Shown piece by piece: positions 17,280-24,931 of a stretch of 64,000 bases of DNA. The position numbers and the translations under genes were made by a program. Source of the DNA: Rhizobium croatiense (GTDB lineage Bacteria; Pseudomonadota; Alphaproteobacteria; Rhizobiales; Rhizobiaceae); assembly GCF_019793465.1 (NCBI RefSeq), contig NZ_JAILYJ010000023.1:23799-87798 (forward strand), in the 5' to 3' direction. Positions within the stretch are counted from its first letter, which is position 1, and every line of letters starts with the position of its first letter. The notes beneath the pieces were generated by a model, which was not told where the DNA came from, searched no databases, and saw only the letters and a list, made by a program, of their open reading frames with translations.

Positions 17280-18582
17280 CCTACATGCGACGATCGAAAA
17301 CGTCCTGATCGACGAGCGGATACGCGGCTTTCCGCCGGGCCATCCGCCGTTGCCGCTTGCGGCCATCGGAGCACAGGGATGGAAGCCCTATGACGGCAGG
17401 ATGGCTCTGCCGCTGATCTCGCTCGACCGGCAGGCCTTCGCCGGCAATGTCGAGCTGATGATGGCCTATGTGAAGAGCAATAGTGCCGAAATCGCGCCGC
17501 ACGCCAAGACCCCAATGTCGACGGCGCTGGCGGACACCCTTCTTTCGGCAGGCGCCTGGGGCACGACGGTTGCCGACATCCGCCAGGCCGCCGTGCTGCT
17601 CAAGGCCGGACAGCGCCGGCTGATCCTCGCCAACGAGATCGGCGGGGCCGCCGCCGCCCGCCGGCTTGCGGCCCTGCTCGGCCATTATCCCGAGGCGGAG
17701 CTCCATGTCTTCGTGGATTCGACGGCGCTGGTCGAGGCGCTTGCCTCCGCCTGGCTGGAACGCACGGACCTGCCGCCTCTCGGTCTGATGGTGGAATTCG
17801 GCGCCGGCCGCGCCGGTCTCCGCAGCGTCGAAGCCGCCGCCGCAATTCTCGACGCGATCCTGGCCGCGGAGACGCCGGCCTTCCGGATGAGCGGCATCGC
17901 TGCCTATGAGGGTGCGGCCGCGACCGCCAATCCGGAGGAGACCAGACTTCGCATCGACGCGCTGATGGCGATGACGGCCGATTTCCTGCCGAAGGTCCGC
18001 GCCCGTATCGGCAGCAAACGGCCGCTCCTCGTCACGTCAGGCGGTTCGGTGTTTTTCGACATAGTGGTGGCGCGGCTTGCAGCCGCCATCGCCGCCGATC
18101 CAGCCTGCCGGCTCGTGCTGCGCAGCGGCGCGATCTTCTTCCACGATCACGGCATCTATGAGCGCGGTCTTGCCGGCCTCGATGCACGCGGCGGCTTGCG
18201 CATCGGCAATAAGACGGTGTCCGCGGCAGGCGGGTTCCGTCCGGCGCTCAGGGTCTGGGCCGAGGTGCTGTCGCAGCCGGAGCCAGGGCTTGCGATCGCA
18301 GGCATGGGCATGCGCGACGTGGCGATGGACCAGGACTTGCCGCTGCCGCTGGCGCTATATCGCAATGGCGTGCGCCTCACCGGTCTCGAAGGCGCGAGAG
18401 TTCTCCGCCTCAACGATCAGCACGCCTTCCTAACACTTGCCGATGGCAGCGATGTCTCGGTCGGCGACGTCATCGAGTTCGGCATCTCGCATCCCTGCAC
18501 CTGCCTTGACCGGCATGCGATCCTTTATGGCCTCGATCCGGATCATTCGGTGACGGCAGCCTATCTGACCAGCTTCGGCTGA
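17272..18582 (+). CDS. PLP-dependent D-serine dehydratase/D-threonine aldolase-like enzyme
   Basis: About 436 aa from the ATG at 17272, inside the end of the amidohydrolase gene. It has a fold III alanine-racemase-like barrel with the likely PLP lysine in APHAKTPMS, near residue 80. The C-terminal domain has the ISHPCTCLD motif, where His and Cys bind the metal in eukaryotic-type D-serine dehydratase (DSD1) and D-threonine aldolase. Such enzymes act on D-beta-hydroxy amino acids, giving a 2-oxoacid and ammonia via an enamine, or an aldehyde and glycine. The RidA gene next door fits the dehydratase (enamine) route. Confidence 0.82.
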   Translation: MSDLHATIENVLIDERIRGFPPGHPPLPLAAIGAQGWKPYDGRMALPLISLDRQAFAGNVELMMAYVKSNSAEIAPHAKTPMSTALADTLLSAGAWGTTVADIRQAAVLLKAGQRRLILANEIGGAAAARRLAALLGHYPEAELHVFVDSTALVEALASAWLERTDLPPLGLMVEFGAGRAGLRSVEAAAAILDAILAAETPAFRMSGIAAYEGAAATANPEETRLRIDALMAMTADFLPKVRARIGSKRPLLVTSGGSVFFDIVVARLAAAIAADPACRLVLRSGAIFFHDHGIYERGLAGLDARGGLRIGNKTVSAAGGFRPALRVWAEVLSQPEPGLAIAGMGMRDVAMDQDLPLPLALYRNGVRLTGLEGARVLRLNDQHAFLTLADGSDVSVGDVIEFGISHPCTCLDRHAILYGLDPDHSVTAAYLTSFG

Positions 18583-18617
18583 ATTCTCCCTGCAAAACCA
18601 CGAAAAGGAAAACCTGC

Positions 18618-18962
18618 ATGATCCAGCGTTACCAGAAGGGTTCGCGTATGAGCCAAGCCGTCAGCTATGGCGGTCTCGTCTATATTGCCGGCCAGGTCGC
18701 GGAAAATCGCAAGGCTGATATCGAGGAGCAGACCCGCGATGTGCTCGGCAAGATCGACGCCCTTTTGCAGGAAGCCGGGACCGATCGCTCGCGTCTCCTC
18801 GCTGTCAACGTCTTCCTGCCGGCGATTACCGATTTCGAGGCGATGAACGGCGTTTATGACAGCTGGATCGACATCGAAAACCCACCGGCCCGCGCCTGCA
18901 CCGAGGCCCGCCTTGCCGACCCGGACCTGCGCGTCGAAATGACCGCGGTCGCCGCCCTCTGA
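18618..18962 (+). CDS. RidA family (YjgF/UK114) enamine/imine deaminase
   Basis: 114 aa, the usual length. SYGGLVYIAGQVAE near the N terminus, the VNVFLPAIT segment, and the conserved Arg in PPARACTEARLADP near residues 92-105 that binds the carboxylate are all present. RidA proteins hydrolyse reactive 2-aminoacrylate-type enamines released by PLP dehydratases. The gene lies 35 bp after such an enzyme gene, which supports dedicated detoxification in this pathway. Confidence 0.9.
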   Translation: MIQRYQKGSRMSQAVSYGGLVYIAGQVAENRKADIEEQTRDVLGKIDALLQEAGTDRSRLLAVNVFLPAITDFEAMNGVYDSWIDIENPPARACTEARLADPDLRVEMTAVAAL

Positions 18963-18992
18963 TCGAGGGCAAGCGCCCGAACTGGAGACATC

Positions 18993-20006
18993 ATGCATAG
19001 CGGTCTCGTCAATCCGATCGACTTTTCGCGCGAGGGCCGCCAGGCCGGTCATCTCGCCATTCCCTATTCGATCGACCGTTCGCCCTACTATCAGATCCGC
19101 ATTCCGATCCTTCGCCTCAAAAGTGGCGAGGGGCCGTCTTTGCTGCTGATGGCCGGCAACCACGGCGATGAATATGAGGGCGAACTGCAGCTCGCCCGGC
19201 TGATGCGCCTGCTCGACGCCGCTGAAATCCGCGGCGCCATCACCATCCTGCCGATGGCGAACCTGCCGGCGGTGATGGCAGCCAAACGCTGCTCGCCCTT
19301 CGACGGCGGCAACCTCAACCGGGCCTTTCCCGGCGATCCCATGGGGCCGCCGACGGCGCGCCTGGCGCATTTCCTCGAACACGAACTCTTCCCGCGCCAC
19401 GACGTCGTCTTCGATCTGCATTCAGGCGGCACGTCGATGGCGCACCTGCCCTGCACGCTGATCGAGCGGCAGGCCGACGCCACGCGCTTCGAGCGGTCGG
19501 TCTCGCTGATGCGGGCGATCGGCGCATCGCATGCCTTCATCGCCGACAATGGCCTGGCGGCGCCGACATCGATGGGGGCTGCGGCAAGGGCCGGCATCAT
19601 CGGTCTTTCCGGCGAGTTCGGCGGCGGCGGAACCGTGACGCCCGCGACGATGGCCTTCACGGCGGCGGCGATCGACCGGCTGCTCGTGGCGCTCGGCATC
19701 GTCGGGCGTCCGGTCCTTTCTCGCACGCCGCTCGCCGAGCCGGGGTCGCTGCAGCTGCTGTCGCTCTCCCGGCACAGCCAGGGCATCTATGCCGACCGTA
19801 GAGGCTGGTTCGAGCCCGCCGCAGTCCTTGGCGCCACCGTTTCGGCCGGCGATCTGGCCGGATGGTATCACGATCTGGAACGCCTGGGGCAGTTGGAGGA
19901 AGAGCTGCGCTTTGCCGAGGACGGCATCGTCATTTCCCACCGGCTGCATTGCGACAGCCAGGCCGGCGATTGTCTGATCCAGGTCGCCGAACCGATTGCC
20001 GCTTAG
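18993..20006 (+). CDS. Succinylglutamate desuccinylase/aspartoacylase-family zinc deacylase
   Basis: 337 aa. GNHGDEYEGE near residue 52 supplies the zinc His and Glu. The conserved NLNRAFPGDP motif (substrate-binding Asn-Arg) follows, and DLHSGG near 134 carries the third zinc ligand. A C-terminal beta domain has LSGEFGGGG with the catalytic Glu. The length and FPGDP motif resemble the DoeB-like N-acyl-diaminobutyrate deacylases. Last gene of the operon; it would remove an acyl group from an amino compound before the PLP step. It ends with a 4-bp overlap against the convergent 394-aa gene. Confidence 0.82.
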   Translation: MHSGLVNPIDFSREGRQAGHLAIPYSIDRSPYYQIRIPILRLKSGEGPSLLLMAGNHGDEYEGELQLARLMRLLDAAEIRGAITILPMANLPAVMAAKRCSPFDGGNLNRAFPGDPMGPPTARLAHFLEHELFPRHDVVFDLHSGGTSMAHLPCTLIERQADATRFERSVSLMRAIGASHAFIADNGLAAPTSMGAAARAGIIGLSGEFGGGGTVTPATMAFTAAAIDRLLVALGIVGRPVLSRTPLAEPGSLQLLSLSRHSQGIYADRRGWFEPAAVLGATVSAGDLAGWYHDLERLGQLEEELRFAEDGIVISHRLHCDSQAGDCLIQVAEPIAA

Positions 20007-21187
20007 CTGATCGCGGCGACCGCCGCCTTGACCCAGTCGAGACGCTTTGCCGGGATGAGGCCGTAATTGTAGAAGTTCACGCCGTCGGCGCCGGCATCGA
20101 CGGCGGCCTTGGCGCGGGCCGCCAGGATCGCGGCTTCACCGACCTCGGGATAGAAGACGCGCAGGCCGACGCCGAGGAATTTTTCCGATCCAAGTGCCGC
20201 CCGACCGGTGCGGATGACATCGCCGATCGCATTCGGCTCCATGTCGTAGCAGCAGAGGATCGCCCCGTCGCAGAGCTTGCCGACGGCTGAGGGATCGACG
20301 CCGCCAAGCCAGCCGTCCTTCAGGTCGATCAGCACGATCCGGCTCGCCGGATCGGCCGCCGCCTTGATCTCGCCGATCAGGCTGGTCACCGGTTCGCTGC
20401 GCCAAGCGAGATAGGCATGAAGATCGGGGTGGTCGCCGAAGGCATCGATGCCGGCCGCCGGAAATTTCGGGAACTGCCGTTCCGGCACATCACGTTCGCA
20501 GAGTTCGGCGATGAAACGCGCAACCGTTCGGCGCGCGCCTTCGACCGGCACGCCGGCCCTTGCCGCGCGCGTCATGCAATGGTCGCAGAAGCAGAGCGAC
20601 AGCAGGAAATCGTCTTCTGCATTCAGGCCGACGCCGTCCTTCTCATGATGGTATTCATGCGCGAAGCCCATGAAGTTCGGGCTTTCGAGTTCGACCATAT
20701 CCGGCCGGTAGTTCATGGTGATATCGCGCACGAGGGTGACGGCATAGGCGCGCGCCGCCGGGCTGGAAGGGCAGAGATTGTAATAGTTGGCATTGCCGAA
20801 GGCGTTGCGCGTCACATGATCGGGATGCAGCATGCCGAGACGGCTATTGTGGAGGCAGACCGTCCAGCAGGAGACCTTGAGACCCGTCACGTCACGGTCC
20901 TGGGTCAGCGCCTCCAGCATGTCGCCGCGCTCGGTCACATTCCCCGCCATCAGCGGCCGGATCGCCTTGTCCTGCCACAGGCTTTCGTCCGGCCGGAAGT
21001 AGACCGTGCCGTCCTCGGGAAAATAGGCCTTTTGCCGCGGGCTGCGCGGCTGGAGGAAGCGGCCTGCATGATAGGAGGTCGCCATGCTGATCGTGTTGAG
21101 GCCTGCCCGGTTGCGAAACTCGGCGGCAATCCTATCGAGCCCTTGGTCCTGGATATCCCAGGGGTAAGTCCACATGGAAAGTTGCAT
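20003..21187 (-). CDS. Uncharacterised 394-aa protein, probable TIM-barrel hydrolase
   Basis: I do not recognise a named family with certainty. N-terminal LSMWTYPWDIQDQGLDRIAAEF, then GMLHPDHVTRNAFG, the NYRPDMVELESPNF strand and a CFCDHC cysteine motif near residue 196 resemble glycosidase-like (GHL) barrels annotated only as hypothetical. There is no signal peptide or membrane segment. It is convergent with the deacylase gene (4-bp overlap). It lies downstream of the cyclitol-type operon on the same strand but has its own 83-bp leader after the iolD-like remnant, with repeated TGGACA elements. Function unknown. Confidence 0.7.
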   Translation of the reverse strand: MQLSMWTYPWDIQDQGLDRIAAEFRNRAGLNTISMATSYHAGRFLQPRSPRQKAYFPEDGTVYFRPDESLWQDKAIRPLMAGNVTERGDMLEALTQDRDVTGLKVSCWTVCLHNSRLGMLHPDHVTRNAFGNANYYNLCPSSPAARAYAVTLVRDITMNYRPDMVELESPNFMGFAHEYHHEKDGVGLNAEDDFLLSLCFCDHCMTRAARAGVPVEGARRTVARFIAELCERDVPERQFPKFPAAGIDAFGDHPDLHAYLAWRSEPVTSLIGEIKAAADPASRIVLIDLKDGWLGGVDPSAVGKLCDGAILCCYDMEPNAIGDVIRTGRAALGSEKFLGVGLRVFYPEVGEAAILAARAKAAVDAGADGVNFYNYGLIPAKRLDWVKAAVAAIS

Positions 21188-21203
21188 GGCCCGCTCCGGT
21201 CAA

Positions 21204-21244
21204 ATCTGTCCACTTCATAGAACATCTGTCCATAATAGTGTCCA
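21204..21244 (-). promoter_or_regulatory. Repeated TGGACA elements upstream of the 394-aa gene
   Basis: Read on the minus strand, TGGACAGAT occurs twice (21224-21232 and 21204-21212), exactly 20 bp apart or about two helical turns. A third TGGACA lies at 21239-21244. All are within 60 bp of the start of the 394-aa gene. They look like regulator half-sites; the regulator is unknown. Confidence 0.35.
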
Positions 21245-21270
21245 GGCCGATCTTCGAGGGCCAGCCTTTT

Positions 21271-21462
21271 TCAATCGAACACGCGTTGATGGGCGGCATT
21301 CTCGTTGTAGCGTGCGCGCGCCCGTTCGAGCCGCTCCGGGCCTCCGACCGCAGGAACGGCAACGTCCCACCAATGGCCGCCTGCGTCGGTTCCGGGAACC
21401 GCATCGGTGAAGCGCGTTGGGCGGTCATAGGGAAAGATGCGGTGGGCGTGAGCGTTGACTCG
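21271..21462 (-). pseudogene. C-terminal remnant resembling IolD (ThDP-dependent cyclohexanedione hydrolase)
   Basis: Directly after the TGA of the isomerase gene, and in the same frame, 63 codons are open to a TGA at 21271. The part TDAGGHWWDVAVPAVGG, then RARARYNENAAHQR, is what I expect near the end of IolD, the inositol-pathway thiamine-diphosphate enzyme of about 600 aa. There is no start codon or ribosome-binding site of its own, and the first 50-odd kDa are missing. Together with the cyclitol-like neighbours, this suggests that an iolD gene was lost by deletion. The family match is from memory of the WWDV motif. Confidence 0.5.
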
Positions 21463-22416
21463 TCACGCTGCGCTGGCCTTCCCTCCCCTGAAGCCCATGC
21501 GGTGCAGGAAGTCTCGGCTGGCCGCCAGATCATCGAGAATGCTGCCGGTGTTGCGGGGATCGCGTTCCTGTTCGACGGTGATGTAGCCGGCGTAGCCGAG
21601 CTCGGTCAGAAGGCTGCGAACCGCGGCATAGTCGATGGATCCACGTCCGATCGGACACATCACGCCTTTTGCGCAGGCATCGAAGAAGCGGATGCGTTCG
21701 CCCATGACCTCCTGAAAGAACTTGGCATCGATGTCCTTGAAGTGGATGTAATCGACACGATCCCAGTAGCGGCGCAGGGTCTCGACCGGATCCATGCCGG
21801 AATAGGCCATGTGACCTGTGTCGAGGCAAAGACCGGCCAGCTCGGCAGGGATATCGTTGACGATCCTCTCAAGTTCATCGGCGAACTCGATATAACCGCC
21901 GGCGTGCGGATGGATGGTTGCCCGGATGCCATACTTGTCGCGGGCAAGAGCAGCGATCGCACGGATATTGTCGATCATCCCACCCCAAGCCACGTCATCG
22001 AGGCGAGGCGCGCCGTCGGAATGTCCGGCCGCGTAGTCGCGCTCGTCGTGTCCCCAGTCCATGACGGTCAAGTAGGGAGCCGCGAAGCGCTGCCCCGGAT
22101 GGGTCTTGGGCTTCGGAAGCTGCACGACCAATGCGCAGATCTCATCGGTCTGGCGCAGGAGATTGTCTCTGTTGCCGGGCGAAACGAGATCGTCAAAAAT
22201 CGTGCCGGCGACGATCCTGAGATCCCGCTTGTTCAGCGCATCCGCGACGACATCGAGATCGAGCGGCAGGTAGCCGTATGGCCCGAGCTCCAGTCCGCCA
22301 AAGCCTGCGGCCTGCGCTTCATCCAGCACCTTTTGCCATCCGGGAAGATGTGGGTTTTTAACGTCGTCGACGCCCCAGCAGCACGGTGCGGTGGTTATGG
22401 TGATCGGATTGGCCAT
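21463..22416 (-). CDS. Sugar phosphate isomerase/epimerase (xylose isomerase-like TIM barrel)
   Basis: 317 aa. N-terminal TTAPCCWGVDD, GGLELGPYGYLP, a metal-site Glu/His pattern (LDTGHMAY, DYIHFKDID) and EQERDPR near the C terminus are typical of AP_endonuc_2 barrels such as inosose dehydratase (IolE). The start abuts the stop of the ABM-domain gene. Third TIM barrel of this operon; probably a dehydratase or epimerase on a keto-cyclitol or keto-sugar. Confidence 0.85.
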   Translation of the reverse strand: MANPITITTAPCCWGVDDVKNPHLPGWQKVLDEAQAAGFGGLELGPYGYLPLDLDVVADALNKRDLRIVAGTIFDDLVSPGNRDNLLRQTDEICALVVQLPKPKTHPGQRFAAPYLTVMDWGHDERDYAAGHSDGAPRLDDVAWGGMIDNIRAIAALARDKYGIRATIHPHAGGYIEFADELERIVNDIPAELAGLCLDTGHMAYSGMDPVETLRRYWDRVDYIHFKDIDAKFFQEVMGERIRFFDACAKGVMCPIGRGSIDYAAVRSLLTELGYAGYITVEQERDPRNTGSILDDLAASRDFLHRMGFRGGKASAA

Positions 22417-22709
22417 TCAGGTCCCGGTGTTGATGGTCTCAAAGGTCAAAGACCGGTGAAATTGTTCATGGAAGGCGATGAAGCGCTTCGTGTGATCCTG
22501 TTCCATGTGGGAGGCGTGGGCTGCCTCGTCCTTCCAAGTCTCCACAACGACCAGTCGGTCCGGGTCGTCCGTGCACGTGAAGAAATTGTAGGAGAGGCAA
22601 CCGGGCCCTGCACGCGTCGCGGCCTGCACCTCAGGGGCGCGGGCGAGAATCTCGCTCCGCGTCCCGGGGTGAAGTTCAATCGCAATGATGAACTTGTACG
22701 GCGGCTCAT
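22417..22709 (-). CDS. Antibiotic biosynthesis monooxygenase (ABM)-domain protein, frameshifted at its start
   Basis: The conserved body, about 93 residues from YKFIIAIELHPG through GCLSYNFFT, VVVETWKDEAAHASHM and FHEQF, is a complete ABM/YgiN-like domain, usually a small dimeric quinol- or substrate-oxidising protein. The only good start is the ATG at 22709, which overlaps the upstream stop as ATGA, but it reads a different frame. One base appears to be missing from the next dozen nucleotides (ATGAGCCGCCG before TAC AAG). No ATG, GTG or TTG occurs in the body frame close by. It is either a true frameshift mutation, a sequence error, or a rare start codon. Confidence 0.65.
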
Positions 22710-23647
22710 CGGCTGATCGTCGCCTGTAGCGCGTCGATGGAGGACTGGATGCCGGCGTCGGTCGACATGGTGAAGTCTTCCATCTCGAGGCTGACCCAGC
22801 CGTTATAGCCGACCATCCGCACGACCGAGAAGAACTCCTTCCACCATTGCAGATCATGCCCTGCGCCGACGGCGACATAGTTCCAGGTGCGGTTGGCGAC
22901 GTCGGTGACGTCCTTGAGTTCCAGCAGGCCATTGACGTCGGCGAGACCACGCTCGATGCGGGTGTCCTTGCCGTGGCAATGATGGATGGCGTTACCGAGC
23001 GCCCGGGCCGAAGCAATCGGATCGGCGCCCTTCCAGAAGAGATGGCTCGGATCGAGGTTCATGCCGACGGACGGCCCGACCTCGTTGCGCAGACGGAACA
23101 GGGTTTCCGGGTTCCAGACGAGCATCGCCGAGAAGTTTTCGAGCGCGTATTTCTCGACGCCGACTTCTCTCGCGAGCTTGACCAGATCGTGCCAGAGCGG
23201 GAAGGCGCGGTCTTCCCACTGGTAACGGTCACGTTCCGGCATCTCGTCGGGCCAGCTCTTGGTGTAGACGAGCCAGTTCGGCACGCTGTCGCCGGGGGCG
23301 GCTTCCGGAAGGCCGGACATGGTGACGATGGTCTTGACGCCGATTTCGCCGGCAAGACGGATCGTCTGTTCCATTTCCTTGCGGTGGCGCTTGCCCATGT
23401 CGCCGGGATCAAGCGGGTTTGCCGAGCAGTTCAGCGCCGCGATTTCAAGGCCACGCGCTTCGATTTCCCTAAGCTTGGTTTTCAGAAGCCCCTTGTCTTC
23501 AAGCAGTTCATCAGCGCGGAAATGCGGCGCGCGCGACCAGCCGCCGCCGGTCATTTCGATGCCCTCGACGCCGAGTTTGACGCATTTGTCGAGCATGTCG
23601 GTAAATGACAGGTTGCCCATCACGTCGGTGCAAATGGAGAGTTTCAT
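22706..23647 (-). CDS. Sugar phosphate isomerase/epimerase (TIM barrel)
   Basis: 313 aa. MKLSICTDVMGNLSF start, GVEGIEMTGGGW, a metal Glu in KYALENFSAML, MNLDPSHLFWKG, and a final Glu in VSLEMED. This is the AP_endonuc_2/IolE-IolH barrel family, acting on keto-sugars or cyclitols in the cytoplasm. It lies between the first MocA dehydrogenase gene (80-bp gap) and the ABM gene, which it overlaps as ATGA. Confidence 0.87.
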   Translation of the reverse strand: MKLSICTDVMGNLSFTDMLDKCVKLGVEGIEMTGGGWSRAPHFRADELLEDKGLLKTKLREIEARGLEIAALNCSANPLDPGDMGKRHRKEMEQTIRLAGEIGVKTIVTMSGLPEAAPGDSVPNWLVYTKSWPDEMPERDRYQWEDRAFPLWHDLVKLAREVGVEKYALENFSAMLVWNPETLFRLRNEVGPSVGMNLDPSHLFWKGADPIASARALGNAIHHCHGKDTRIERGLADVNGLLELKDVTDVANRTWNYVAVGAGHDLQWWKEFFSVVRMVGYNGWVSLEMEDFTMSTDAGIQSSIDALQATISR

Positions 23648-23727
23648 CGTCTCGATCTTCCTTATGAAAAATGAGGGCGCGCACTGTGAGAGGGGTGGAG
23701 GAGATCCCGGCGCGCCCCCGGAGGGAG

Positions 23728-24900
23728 CTATTTGAAGTCGATCCAGGCGGCGCCCGCATCCGCCGAGCGGACGCAGTTTTCCAGCCAGCGCACGCCTTCG
23801 GTGCCGGCCTCGATGCCGGGATAATGGTGGCTCCTGAGGAAAGCTTCATCGCCGCGGCTCTTTGCGTCGATCGCCTGGGCGATCCAGAGGTAGATGTTCG
23901 CCCAGCTGTCGCCGAGACCCTCGGTGTGCAGCGCGCCCATGCGGTCGGCCGCGAGGCTTTCCTCTTCGAGGTAGGGCATGCCGTGGTGCAGGGTTCGGTT
24001 CGGCTCGCCCTGGACTTCGTAAATCAGCTGGTCAGGCTGGGCATCCGACCATTCGATGGAAGCCTTGGAGCCGACGAAACGGTAGCGCTGCGAACCCATG
24101 TTTCCGGCATTGACCGACGACACCCAGAGACGGCCGCGGGCGCCGTTGTCGTAATGCATGAGAACGGTCGCATGGTCTTCGAGCGGCGCGCGGGTCGGTA
24201 TGAAGGCCTTGCGGTCGCAGAGCAGTTTTTCGATTTTCAGATGCGGCAGCACCACTTCGGAGAGATAATAGAGGTGGGTGCCGATATCGCCGAGAACGAA
24301 GGTCGGGCCCGCTGTCTTCGGATTGGTGCGCCATTTCACCGCCTCGCCGGCGCCGACATCGTCGCCCGAATTGAAGCCGTGGGTATATTGCATGTCGACG
24401 ATGCGGATCTCGCCGAGCATGCCCTTTTTGATCATTGCCGCCATCTGATGGACCAGCGGATGGCCGGTGAAACCATAGGTGACGCCGACGATCAGGCCCT
24501 TCTCTTCGGCGAGCTTGGCGATCTCGTCGCATTCGGCGACGGTGAAGAACAGCGGCTTTTCGCAGATCACGTGCAGCCCGGCTTCCAGGCACGCCTTGGT
24601 GATCTCGTAATGAGTGAAATTAGGCGTGGCGATCGAGACGACTTCAACGCCGTCCTCGCGCGCGGCCTCCCCGGCGATCAGTTGCTTGTAGTCGCCGTAG
24701 CATCTGTCGGCGGCGACGCCGATCTTCGTGCCGAAGTCGCGTCCGCGCTCGGCCTCGAGGTCGAAGGCGCCGCAGACGAGCCGGTAGGTGCCGTCCCGCT
24801 GGGCGCCGGTTCTGTGCTTGTAGCCCACCTGCCCGGTGCGGCCGCCGCCGACCATGCCCCAGCGCAAGGGGCGCTCGATGGATCTTTCTCCGTTGATCAT
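23728..24900 (-). CDS. Gfo/Idh/MocA family oxidoreductase
   Basis: 390 aa. The Rossmann start WGMVGGGRTGQVG binds NAD(P). VVSIATPNFTHYEITKACLEAG and the CEKPL motif near residue 130 follow; the Lys there is the catalytic/cofactor residue of the family. The C-terminal domain with GDIGTHLYYLSEVV carries the conserved His. Enzymes of this group oxidise inositols or sugars. The operon also encodes a second one. Confidence 0.9.
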   Translation of the reverse strand: MINGERSIERPLRWGMVGGGRTGQVGYKHRTGAQRDGTYRLVCGAFDLEAERGRDFGTKIGVAADRCYGDYKQLIAGEAAREDGVEVVSIATPNFTHYEITKACLEAGLHVICEKPLFFTVAECDEIAKLAEEKGLIVGVTYGFTGHPLVHQMAAMIKKGMLGEIRIVDMQYTHGFNSGDDVGAGEAVKWRTNPKTAGPTFVLGDIGTHLYYLSEVVLPHLKIEKLLCDRKAFIPTRAPLEDHATVLMHYDNGARGRLWVSSVNAGNMGSQRYRFVGSKASIEWSDAQPDQLIYEVQGEPNRTLHHGMPYLEEESLAADRMGALHTEGLGDSWANIYLWIAQAIDAKSRGDEAFLRSHHYPGIEAGTEGVRWLENCVRSADAGAAWIDFK

Positions 24901-24931
24901 CTGATCATTGCTCCTGAAGTGGCCTGCTGCG

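Noticed and set aside
21463..21465. TGA between isomerase and iolD-like tail as a selenocysteine or readthrough codon
   Set aside because: The isomerase ends at its normal length, no SECIS-like hairpin is evident, and the tail belongs to an unrelated enzyme family; a deletion scar is simpler.
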